In this document: positions 23,540-33,642 of the stretch, piece by piece
How positions within the stretch are numbered: the first letter of the stretch is position 1
Layout: every line of letters starts with the position of its first letter
DNA from: Pyrenula massariospora
Lineage: Eukaryota; Ascomycota; Eurotiomycetes; Pyrenulales; Pyrenulaceae
DNA: 64,000 nucleotides
NCBI GenBank assembly: GCA_021030905.1
Contig: JAGFMI010000008.1
Span: 744,001-808,000, forward strand
Direction: 5' to 3'
Program-made: the position numbers and the translations under genes
The notes under the pieces: model-generated
The model's input: only the letters and a program-made list of their open reading frames with translations
Told to the model about the DNA's origin: nothing
The model's database searches: none

Positions 23540-24803
23540 TGCGGAGATGTCAAACAGAGCGGCCGTTTTAGGTAAGACTTCCTGGCAGGGTAGGCGTGCC
23601 CAGTAGAGGTGAAAACCCTGCCTGCTTGCGAACCCCTATATAGTTTTAGACAGGCAGTAATATATGCTCGTTCTAGCCTGCCTCCCACATTCGGCAGGAG
23701 AAGGATTATACCAGAGGAGCGATTTGCAATTAATGTATCTTTGCCGATGCAGGAGAATTTATGCAGTATCGTACGATTGAAAATCTAAGGTGTACCTGTG
23801 GTAGCTAATTTTTGGTGCAGGAATTGGCGCTGCTATATACCCCGAGTACACGGAGGTACAGATCTTCGTTTTAGGGCGAAGCCATTTCAGCCTGCTAAGA
23901 TGTTAGTGCAAGACAAAAACTATTTTTGCAATGTCTATAATACAGGTCGCTGATTTCTGACCATTTTAAGTGGCAATGTTGTTGGTCATTCTGACACATG
24001 TGATTGAAAAACGATTTACATGTACATGCCGTGACTTGAGAAAACGCTCGTAGCAAGTATGAAGTGTGGATAAGTCGCCTAATTCTTTGGGTCCATACGA
24101 CCAACAAGTCGAGTCAGTCAGGAGTAAGATGTTGGTTGCGGAAGGCTACATGGCGTCTGTGTACACTCGCGACGCAATCAGGTGAAATAACAAGGACCTA
24201 GCGATGCAGGGATACAATGTCAAACTATCCCGTAAGACGATTCAAATGGCAGATCAATGAAAATCATATATTGATGGTGGACTCGTGAAATGTTAATTTT
24301 GAAAAGGAGGATAAAAGGTCCTTACATTTTGGGGGGGAAGGCCAGAAAAAAGACGTGAACATTGGAATTACTTCGCCTCGAGGTCGGGGTCTGGGGGAAG
24401 TCGTGTAAACAGGGGAAATGCATGCCTATTCATCTGCTAAGGCTGCGGCACCGAGAAGGCCGCAGCACAAACCGAAAGGAGCGGCGCAGGTTGGCTAGCA
24501 CGTCGGCCCGAACCATCTCGAATGACGCCGCACATTCCAACACCAACGACTATTTTACCGGCGGCACAGCTACACTCTGACGTTTGATCTTTAGTATATC
24601 ACGTAGCGCCTTCAGCCCGCGGTTGTGTTGATCGGAGAAGTGGCGTGGCGCATTCAACCAATGAACACAATGCTGGAGCCTGAACATGGTGATCGAGATA
24701 TTTAACTCGCTTTGATTGAGACTCTTGCTCTAACAACCTGGGTATCTGAGGTGTTCATTTCTCATGAGCTTCTTCACAAGTAGTCTCGCCCTCCTACACT
24801 ACT
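23540..24803. other. Gene-poor 1.26 kb
   Basis: I see no supported gene. The last 120 bp before 24804 look like a promoter and leader for the plus-strand ORF. There is no defined repeat. Confidence 0.4.
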
Positions 24804-25553
24804 ATGGCCGTCGAAAAAGGCTCAACGCAGGAATTGGACAAGGAGCAAGAGGAAATTCTCCATCTCAGTGGCACTCGGGTGAGAGATGTCGATAAGCGCC
24901 CCTACTCGTCATTTTGGAGTGGACACTACCTGGGCTTCCTATACCCTGGTTCTAGGGCTCGCTCCATCCCGCCCCAGGTTCACCTCTCCATCTCTGCCTC
25001 AACCAGCGCCTTCAGCCTCTCGTCCTCCGGTTCACACAAAATTTCCTTAACTTTCACCCTTCAAGCACCCTGTCCTCCAATCACCGTGTTCGTTGAAAAC
25101 ACAATATTTGAAAGGGACCCATTTCTTTACCCCGATTGCCAGGGCTTTAACGCCGTCGATGTTATATCTGGAGAGCATTACGACCCTGGATACCTGGACG
25201 TCCACGTTATTCTGGACCCTGACCGGAACGAGCTCTCTTACCGCAACTCCAATCTCTTCACGACACTTTACCCAAATACGCCACACATCGTCGAGCGATG
25301 GCTCAAGCAACGCAGTGATGATTATAATCCCCTGCAACCGGGACATGAGTACAGGCTCGACCCTTGCCCATTAGATGAGAGCAAATGGATATGGTGGGAC
25401 TACGGAAGGAAATGGCAGATTTTGAAATGGCGCAGATGGCCGTTTGGCCAGCGGCAGTACGCAAGCAAATATTCGGGAGATGAAGGAAGAGATCGACCAG
25501 GTCATCTTGAGATTAAGTGTGTTGAGACCTGCTCGATTAGGGTTGTTGATTAA
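24804..25553 (+). CDS. Uncharacterised protein, 249 residues
   Basis: A single-exon ORF with an ATG in good context at 24804. The sequence is well balanced and globular, rich in Trp, Tyr and Pro, with SFWSGHYLGFLYPGS, a beta-rich middle (VHLSISASTSAFSL, KISLTFTLQAPCPPITVFVE) and a C-terminal WIWWDYGRKWQILKWRRWPF. No signal peptide or membrane span is visible. The ORF length, codon use and alternating polar/hydrophobic pattern support a real gene, but I do not recognise the family and assign no function. Confidence 0.7.
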   Translation: MAVEKGSTQELDKEQEEILHLSGTRVRDVDKRPYSSFWSGHYLGFLYPGSRARSIPPQVHLSISASTSAFSLSSSGSHKISLTFTLQAPCPPITVFVENTIFERDPFLYPDCQGFNAVDVISGEHYDPGYLDVHVILDPDRNELSYRNSNLFTTLYPNTPHIVERWLKQRSDDYNPLQPGHEYRLDPCPLDESKWIWWDYGRKWQILKWRRWPFGQRQYASKYSGDEGRDRPGHLEIKCVETCSIRVVD

Positions 25554-26442
25554 GTATATCTACTGTACGGTGGCTATTGATCTTTGTTTGTAAACTTTTA
25601 GGTGCTGCTCGAAGTTATGCTGATACTAACCGCTAATTTCTAATCCCATAAAGCGGATGTTGAATTTTATCATGCCTATAGCGCATTGTGCTTTTGATTG
25701 TTATGGTTGTTTTTCTCAGTGCTTCTATTACCTCGATAGACATATCATGCGGTTCATAGACTACAGTCAAGTCATGAGATAAGCAATCAATGCCAGCACC
25801 GTTCTAATCTTCTCACGAATAAGTAAGATCACTCTTTTTAAAGCAGCGGCGTCCGCCACTGAATCCAGTCTGTTAAGAGATGGATGAGAATGGCTCGAGA
25901 CAAAGTAGCTAAGGTATTTGCGCTGCCTCACTTTTTGAAAAGTCGTTTACACCGAGTCTTGCCGTACCCCGTAATCCGTTAAGGATCATGGGTAAGTGAA
26001 GTCATTATCTAGATTCTTACTATACTTCACAAAATCTGCAAGTGACAGCGCTGTAGCTAATGCTACAGGGGTAGAATCACCGCAAGCCTCAGGACCTATC
26101 GCCCGTCAGGAGAAGGTAGGCAGCGTCAGATCTCTATCGCCAGGACCTTGTTGTGAAGGACAGGTCTTTTCTCTCTTGATTTTCTATGTCATCAATTTAA
26201 CCAGCATCTTGTGCAATGTATTTTTCCGGTACAAGATCGTCATGATTTTCTTGGAGGCGCGCACGTCTAGGGTGAGGCTCAAGCACCAACTTGTGAAACG
26301 TTACGTACCGTGTACAAACACGCTGTGACATAGCTCTTTCTGGCTATGGCATACGCACGGAGGTTGTCTTTCCGCGGAGCATAAGTTTGCCTCTTGAGTG
26401 TCTCAAAACGAGTTCTGTGGGCTACGATAACATAGCCAAATT
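25554..26442. other. Convergent intergenic region, 0.9 kb
   Basis: The 3' flanks of two convergent genes; no gene or repeat is recognised. A plus-strand ORF at 25996-26328 has no motif and an alternative-start codon usage pattern of chance ORFs. Confidence 0.4.
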
Positions 26443-27678
26443 TTATTTTGATGCCCCGCTTGCCTTGCCATCAGGCTTGGCAAATGTAGCAGCGACAATC
26501 ATGGGGAAGCAAACGGTCGCTTCGACAAACACCTAGGTGTGAGGATTAGTACATTGGCATGAGAGGTTCTAGCTCTCCGGGACCGATGGTGACATGCCTT
26601 CACAGAGCTTGCCCCGACCTTAATCTTGCCCCAGCTCACAGCCTCATCCGTACTTGCACCTGCATCGCTGCCATCGAATTCCTGATTAGTGTTGATATAT
26701 ACGGCGCTCTCAGCCCCATTTCTCATTAAGCAAGCATTTGCGATATGATGTTTGATGACACCTCCTCCTAGAATGATCATGCCGGCTCGCTTCGCATAGA
26801 CACCGACTCTATTGATGCGTCGAATGTCTTCTACAATGTCAATTTTCAACTGAAGAGGCGATGACTTGAAAGTGTGAAAGTATGCCATGTCACCAAGACT
26901 GCCGTCCATTAGCGCCGGACAGAAGATTGGGATATCATTTTTATATGCCCAGTAGCAGACTGAGCGCTCATCATTGATCTCTTTCCCGAGACGATGGATG
27001 ACCTTAGATGGTGTCCAATTAATTTCGTCTTCAGTGCCTTTGCTCGCCTCCTGCTCCTCCAACATCTTGTCCAGAATCGGTACGATCCAGTCTTCAAATG
27101 CGCAATAGTTCTTGTTCGGAACCAACAAATTACCGATTCTATTAACACCTTGTGCCCGGAGCGATCCACCTGTTGCGTTAAATGAGCCAATATATGTATC
27201 TCCTAAGCATTTGATCAAATCTTCTTCAATACCGCCGGCAGTCGTCACCACGGCTGATACATGTTCGTGCTCGAGTAGGTACCGAAAGACGCCACGAAGG
27301 CCGGAAGAAATGAGATTGGAGGTATAGCCAAGGAATATTGTTGTTTTCTCGCCAGTTTCGGGACATCGCCAGGACCTCTAGTAAAGTATTAGTTTCTCGA
27401 AGAAGCGAAGGAGCTTAGAGGCGGTCGCCACAGGGCTAGAGAACCCATACCATCTCGTTTATAATTCGAACAGCTTCACCAATTGAGGTTGCTTGAAAGC
27501 CCATATTGCTTGTGCCGCTGATAAGATCTTCGACCGTGATAGACCTTCCCGCAAACTCATTGAAATTCAACTCCTCAACTTTTTGCGCATCTTGTGGCAT
27601 GTCAATCGAGTGCTTTAGGACCGCTGCTGTGGATACAGATGGCGCAGCCCTTGCAGTGGTACTCCCATTCGTCGTCAT
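26443..27678 (-). CDS. DYS1: Deoxyhypusine synthase (EC 2.5.1.46)
   Basis: Three exons, 27678-27451, 27377-26598 and 26532-26443, give 365 residues. The enzyme uses NAD and spermidine to put a 4-aminobutyl group on one lysine of eIF5A, the first step of hypusine formation in the cytosol. Family motifs are all present: [35 protein letters not shown], the substrate loop [16 protein letters not shown] and the active-site [12 protein letters not shown], with the catalytic Lys near residue 285. Intron 1 is GT-AG (GTATGG...ACTAG). The second intron starts with GC rather than GT (AAG|GCATGT...CCTAG|GTG); no GT donor keeps the C-terminal frame [20 protein letters not shown], so a GC-AG intron is the best reading. 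Confidence 0.93.
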
Positions 27679-28945
27679 GATTGTGTCTTCTTACCATAAA
27701 GATCCAACAAGTTTCAAGGTGCTCGAGTGAAGGTCTAGGGGATCCCTCGCCGCTTCCGAAATCTTTCTCTGCCGACAGGCCGCTTGTCGAGATTTAAGGC
27801 TTAGTAGGAGACATGACTGCTTTCTTTGTGCGTGCTATGTCGATTCCATGTCACGGGAAAAATTATGGCGTCACCGAGATTCGTCAAATATTTGAACTCC
27901 GAGGTGTTATGGTCAAAAAAATCGTAATTTTCGTAATGAGCCGCGTTGCGGGGCCGAAGCATGGCTTGGCGCATCCGGTTGTAAGTGTTGACCGCTGTCG
28001 AGGCTGGGGCACAGAAATCGTGGCCTCCCCCAACCGGCTACTGATCGGACTGAGTAGCCTAGCCGGGGGGCCACGATTTTTGCCCCCTAGCCTCGTGTCT
28101 GACTACTAATTCTATGGACTCTGATCTATCAAAGTCTCGACACCGAGACACGAAAGATGCGCCTGCCGCTACTACGAGGGTCACCATCTCTGCTTTTTGC
28201 GTGTGAGAGCACGTCATATTCTCGTGCATCATTGCAGGCTTAATCCCCATCTCCTCTTAGAATAATGTGTGATCGTACTGCTTAAGTTACAATCCCTCGA
28301 GACCTGACCCTAGATAAGGGTTGTTCCATCCATCTCGAACATTTTCTTGGCCTCAAATCCCTAAGTCTGCATTCCTCGCAAACAGTGTGACCCTCGTGTC
28401 CATATCCCAGGCATATTCCAAAGTGACAGAGCGCTTCCGCGAATGGCTCTTCGAGCAAAAAGTTTCAAATTCGATTCGTTGCCGGTGTACAGCCTAATGC
28501 TTACTTCGTGATTTGGTATCCCAATCCTTGGGCAAAACATTCCCTTAGCGTTCAGATGCTTCTAGGGATATCTAGCATTCTCGACGAACTGCGAGGAAAT
28601 CGTATTTCTCTTAGGTATATTTTGCCAGGCAAAATCATATTGTGCTTTCCAGACCAAGTATATCTTCTCGATTTACAAGCGCCGGGACGTCGCCTAGGCT
28701 GTCTTTTCCCGAGGCGTTGAAGTCAGGAGACTCTCTCAAAGTCATCGCTCTGGAGAATCTGGATAGAGCGAGCCTCGCAAAATATAGCCAAGACGCTTAC
28801 AAAAACCGCTGCGACGCGAGATGCCATTTTAAACCCGAGTTCAGACGACATCTAACGACAGAGAAAACTATCCGCAGCTAAACATACTTTGATCTGTAAA
28901 TTTCTCCTCCTTAATTGTTCCACTTCGGCATCGACCAATGAGGCA
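27679..28945. other. Intergenic region with a strong hairpin
   Basis: About 1.27 kb between DYS1 and the HET pseudogene. Apart from the palindrome listed separately at 28000-28094 I see no gene. Confidence 0.4.
28000..28094. repeat. Long imperfect inverted repeat (hairpin), about 43-nt arms
   Basis: The left arm (28000-28042) and right arm (28053-28094) are near reverse complements, separated by a 10-nt loop. Each arm starts outermost with GAGGCT and contains AAATCGTGGCC in the middle and GGCTACT next to the loop. The arms differ by a few substitutions and small gaps. It could be a fold-back element or MITE remnant, or a structured transcript. A shorter related inverted pair (CGTGTCT near 28093 and AGACACG near 28146) lies just downstream. 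Confidence 0.7.
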
Positions 28946-30759
28946 ATGTCTCGGTTCATATACCCTCCACTCTCCCGAAAAGCTCCTAGCATACGCTTAC
29001 TTAAGCTGCTTCGGAACCCATCTCCAGCAACTCCAAAAGACAAGGCCGGAATTCAGTGTGACTTAGTGCTTGCATATCTAGATAGTGATAAGCGGTACGA
29101 GGCAGTATCTTACACTTGGGGCAGTGGCAAGAGAAACCGGCCGATTACACTTTCTGGCAAAGTCTTCATGGTCTCCTCGGTGGTGGAGGATATCTTGATC
29201 CGACTACGTCAGTAGGATCACGACCGTTTCCTTTGGATTGACTTTCTCTGTATCAATCAAGCAGACATATCAGAAAGGAGCTTTCAGGTCGATCGTATGA
29301 GAGACATTTTTGCCCAAGCTGATCGTGTACTCGTTTCTCTTGGGCCCCACACTATTTCCAACCAAATTCAGCCTCACGAGATGAATCATCCCAGGTTTGG
29401 CGGAACTTCTAATGTCTTTCACTATAGAACGTCCACCACAGGCATCGCGAGCTACGATGAGGAGCGTCTGTTACGCCTTCTCAATAAACCTTGGTTTACA
29501 CGAGTTTGGGTGGTGCAAGAAGTCGCAGTAGCAAAAAACTTACTCATGGTCTGCGGGGAACGCGAAGTCAATGGACGAGAGTTCGCCGAAATGTGTCAGC
29601 GATTCCTATCCCAAGTTCGCGGAGAAGACTTACGCATGAAAATTAAGCAGTTGGAACCCCTTCTCTCCTTAATGCGCCTAACTCTTGGAACCATGGAAAA
29701 GCCCGAACTCCTAATGCTTCTACACAAGTTTCGGTCTTGGAGAGCTGGAGATCCCCGGGACAAAATTTACGCTCTCCGGGGAATTGCGAGGGATGATCCG
29801 AGTCATCCCTGGCTTACTCCCGACTATTCCCAACCGGTAGAAGCAGTGTACCGGCGGGCAGCGAACTATATGATCCAGCGATACAATTCTTTGTCTGTGC
29901 TCACCCATGCAGTTTGGAAGCCCAATGATAAGAGATCAAAGGGTGGAAGGCTTCCTGTTAAGCGTTTCAAAGCTTCTTCTGCACTAGCTAAGCTTCCTGG
30001 ATTTTCACAATCACTGAAAATCCTCCAAAAGCCACAGACACTAAAGGTGGAAAGGCTCCCTTCTTGGTGTCCCGATTGGACAGATGCCTTTACTTTTCCC
30101 AAAGACCCACATCTCGAGTCAGGTGTGTTTTCTAGATACCCGCCTAGTAATATCGAAATCCCGCCTAACAACGGGCCCTATCGCGGCATACTTAGAGTAG
30201 TAGGCTATTCGGTCTGTCAAATCACATCAGTTTTTGAGAATTGCGACGTTGAAGCTATTCCCTTACCGAAGATAGAGCGCAAGATTCCGGATTGGCCATT
30301 TAGTGAGGTTTAAGAACATCTTGGGGTTTTAAACGCGTCATTGAAGAAAAGTTCAGAGAGCACACCGCATGTCAAACACAAAGTTGAGCGTAAACGCATG
30401 TTTCGCAAAGCCATCTCTGAAACAAAGCCAGAGCCAGGACTAGAAGGCAACTTGACGATTGGTGATCGGATATGTCTCTTGAAAGGCGCCACGGGCCTTG
30501 CAGTGCTTCGACCACAGGATAAAGGGGACAAACAGGATGAGACCTTCAGCTTAGTTATCCTAGAGCATTCCGATTTTGGCCAAATCCGTTACCCATGGAT
30601 GTTCAACAGGGCAGTCTGGGGCACCAAGCACACTCCAGACTAGCGTATGAGCTATTTGGAATCTCGTGGCGTGGAAAAGGACATCCAATCTGGGAGGAGT
30701 ATGAGTACGTAGAATTAGAGGACCCCGAGATTGACTTGGACATCTTCGACCTAGTTTAA
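28946..30759 (+). pseudogene. Heterokaryon incompatibility (HET-domain) protein, decayed
   Basis: A HET protein gene starting at the ATG at 28946 (MSRFIYPPLSRKAPSIRLLK). The three conserved HET blocks are present and in one frame: RYEAVSYTWGSG, RFLWIDFLCINQADISERSF and KPWFTRVWVVQEVAVAKN. HET proteins trigger cell death after fusion of incompatible hyphae. The frame is broken by a TAG at 29213-29215, between DILIRLRQ and the next conserved block, and by a TAA at 30311-30313; the typical C-terminal GDRICLLKGATGLAVLRP follows in the same frame. Near 30641 the reading moves to another frame, where AYELFGISWRGKGHP leads to IFDLV and a stop at 30757. Both in-frame stops could arise from CAG/CAA by a C-to-T change at CpA, the RIP context; this is inference. 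Sequencing error is the alternative. Confidence 0.8.
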
Positions 30760-31112
30760 ACGCAGCACTGCTCAAGAAGGCGACAGAGCTTTGCGCAACA
30801 TTACTTACGTAGTGGGGATAGTGGAGGAATTAAAATCGCGTTAGAAGTCTCGAGAGATCCATGCCCTGAACACCCTGCTTCTGTCCATCTTGGGAGGGCT
30901 TTTATAAGGGCAAATGCAGAGGCGTGTGAGAGGGTAGAGGAAGAAAATAGACGTGAGAACGAAGAGGAAAAACGCCGCGCCGGGCGAGAAGCGCAGAAGC
31001 AAACCTAACGTTAGAGTCTCAAGGCGATGGGCGCCAGCGTAATAAGCTTGCTGCTTTGCAAGGTGATTTTTCAGGGCCGTGGCCCACAAGATAGTTCCCC
31101 AAAAATGATCCG
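30760..31112 (+). other. Coding-like fragment after the HET pseudogene
   Basis: From 30796 to a TAA at 31006-31008 one plus-strand frame reads 70 codons of protein-like sequence with ALEVSRDPCPEHPASVHLG followed by a charged helix (VEEENRRENEEEKRRAGREA). It has no ATG and lies in the same frame as the HET tail, just beyond its last stop. It may be the decayed end of that gene or part of another lost gene. Confidence 0.35.
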
Positions 31113-31827
31113 TCACTCGTTGGACCTGATCATACCCGAGATCCTAAACACGCCCCATCCACAATGCGCTGGCGTCCACTTGCTCAGATCGATGTCCACC
31201 GTCCTGGTGTCCTTAAAGCCTTGCTTCAGCCAGAACCCATGCGCTGGAGGCTCAGCGCAGATAACCAGAGGCAACTCTGCAGCTTTCGCCCTGTCAATGG
31301 CTATCTGGATGAGCTGCGAGCCGATTCCCTGGTTACGGCTAGACGGTTTGACGTAGATGTGCGTTACTTCTGCATTTCGTCAATCAATAGGTTGCCCTTA
31401 TATGTGATCACGGCGATCACAAACCCATATGATCTACCCCCTCCGTCTCACCATTGATCTCCTTCACCGCCCGCATGACCGCCCCGTAAACCTCCGGCTC
31501 GACGCCGTCCGGCACATCCTGCTCCTGGTTCCCATCAGCGCCCCCATCCTCCTTCTTCCCACCACCACCCTCCCGCAGTGCCAAGACAAGATGCCCGACG
31601 ATCTCTCCAGACGCGTCGTTGACGACTTTCAGCGTCGTCATGTGCGGGGCCTTGAAACCGCCCTTGACGGCGCTGGTGTAGAGCGCCCGCTGGGCGGGCT
31701 CGTTGGGCCAGTCTTTGATCAAGAAGCGGTTGATGGCGAGCTGGAGCTTGGAGTCTTGGAGCAGGTTTGCGATGGCGGGGATGTCGGGTTCCGTGATTGG
31801 GAGGATTGAGTGGTTGGGGGTGGACAT
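31113..31827 (-). CDS. GNAT-family N-acetyltransferase
   Basis: Two exons, 31827-31425 and 31369-31113, joined over a 55-nt intron (GTTTGT...ATGCAG), give 219 residues. The ATG at 31827 sits in an ideal context (GCCACCATGTCC). GNAT enzymes transfer acetyl from acetyl-CoA to an amine. The first exon has TEPDIPAIANLLQDSKLQLA and HMTTLKVVNDASGEIVGHLV (beta strands 2-4); the second has motif A, HIYVKPSSRNQGIGSQLIQI, with the CoA-binding R/Q-x-x-G-x-G pattern, then LVICAEPPAHGFWLKQGF. Between them is a Gly/Glu-rich loop that looks disordered. The substrate is unknown. Confidence 0.85.
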
Positions 31828-33642
31828 GGTGGCTGTCTTTCTGTTTGCTAGCGGATGCCGTGTGCTGAATCCCAAACAAAGACTTTAGGAAAGAATGATC
31901 AATACTTCGCTATTTCTTACATGATGTTCTATTAGGTGTGGTGAGCGGGTGCTCATATAATGTGGTCAAATTAGGCATCGATAGTTTTCAGCTCAGGCGT
32001 CAAAATAACTTCGAAGTAGGCATCACGATTTCTTGCCCAGCCTGGATACGTAAGTGCTTAGCTAGATCGCAACGCTTAATGCTTATGTCCATCATCTAAA
32101 GTTCCGCAGAAAAATATATCGTAGGCGTGAACAAATCCTCAGCGGTGGCCGTTTTCCCGTCCGGGTAAGACCACTGAGGTCGATATTTTAAACGAAGATT
32201 TGGGATGCGGGAGCCTAGAAGCTGGCAGTGACGCCTACTCAATGCTCGAAAGGACCTTCTCATGCAAAATTTTGCAGATGTTTTATGAATTTATCTTGAC
32301 CTGTGCGTATGGGCGTTTCATAGATACTTTGGATTCTCCAAGAAAGCTTCAATTTAAAATGCGAGCCTACGGCAGTCAAGGGCTACGTATCAGAACTCGT
32401 GATGCATCCGATAATTAGCCAGGCGGGCGGGCTCCAATGCTAACGACGGGGTGTGCAAATTCACCCTGAGCGCGGGAATCCTGATAAAGAATGTTACCGC
32501 CTAATTTCTCGAATTATTGTCGGTAGCAGAGACAGGAACAATTTTCATTACAATACATCCAGAGTTTTGTGTTACAGGCGGCCTTTGCGCCTTTTTGCCT
32601 TTGCCTCGGCTTGATTTTAGACCATGATGACCGCCGCGGAAAGTGCAAGCAACTTCATGCCAAGACCAGGGTCTCAAACGCACTTCAAGGTCTATCCGAC
32701 TTCATGGTAGACCTGTTAAATTCCAATGCGAAAGGAGTACTCTCTTTCTCTTTGTTCGGCCATACCTCGTTTGAAAAATTTTCCCTTGTGCATGTCGTCG
32801 ATGCTAGATGTCAGAGGTCATCATGGATCTAAAATACGCCGGGTGGGCGCCAGTGGTGACAATCAGACGCGCTATGAGTTCTGATATTAAGCCTCGTGTG
32901 AGAATTCATCAAATTGAACCACTCAATACCGGCCTCCATCTTTCTGCGCTATTCTTTGAATTCTGAGCCAGGTAATCGGTAATGCCGGACTGGGTTGAAT
33001 AACAGCGAAATGAGGTGTCGGATATCGGCCATAATGATTCCTTCCGCTAGGACCTGTAGGAGCATAGGAATCCTAGACTAGATGATCTTGCACAGACTAT
33101 GGCCAAGCTGGAGTCGCAGAGTGGGCTTGGAGAGGACTAAATTTTATCAGAAAAGGCCAACCGTGTAGCTCATGATAGAGAATGTGATTCTCTATGAGCA
33201 CTTTGCACATAATCGAGAACTTCTTCGGCCTGCTTTGCTCAAGACTCTAGGTTCCTTCACTGGTCTGTTGGTGGCATCCGTCACTTCTTTAGAGGACTTC
33301 TATGCTTCATTGAATTGTGAAAGCCTTGAAAGGTATACTCCAGCCTAATCTGAGTCAATATCCAGATAATGATGGCTTTCAGCTTGGAAAATTCGGTATC
33401 TTTCAGTCGAACGGGATTAGGGATATGATTCTCGTTACAAATCGAAGTTTGAATGTATTTGCCACATGACACTGCTGGAGAGAACCTCAACATAACTAGA
33501 ATCTGACATGTAATTGAAAAGGACACCGTAACAATCCTACCAACAGCAAGACATGAAAGCTTCGCCAATAGATCCCATCTCATTGAGTAGTTAATTTGAA
33601 GACATTGATCGAACAGGTGGTCTCCTCAAACCTCCGATGTAA
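31828..33642. other. Gene-poor 1.8 kb
   Basis: I see no supported gene. A small perfect hairpin (ATAGAGAAT/ATTCTCTAT, 3-nt loop) lies at about 33174-33194. The remainder is ordinary-looking intergenic sequence. Confidence 0.4.

Noticed and set aside
30841-31116. Minus-strand hydrophobic ORF resembling a membrane protein
   Set aside because: It is the reverse reading of the charged plus-strand fragment and of the GNAT gene end, and its apparent start is within GNAT coding sequence.
31164-31457. Plus-strand ORFs over the GNAT gene
   Set aside because: Antisense shadows; the minus-strand reading has the acetyltransferase motif and a valid intron.
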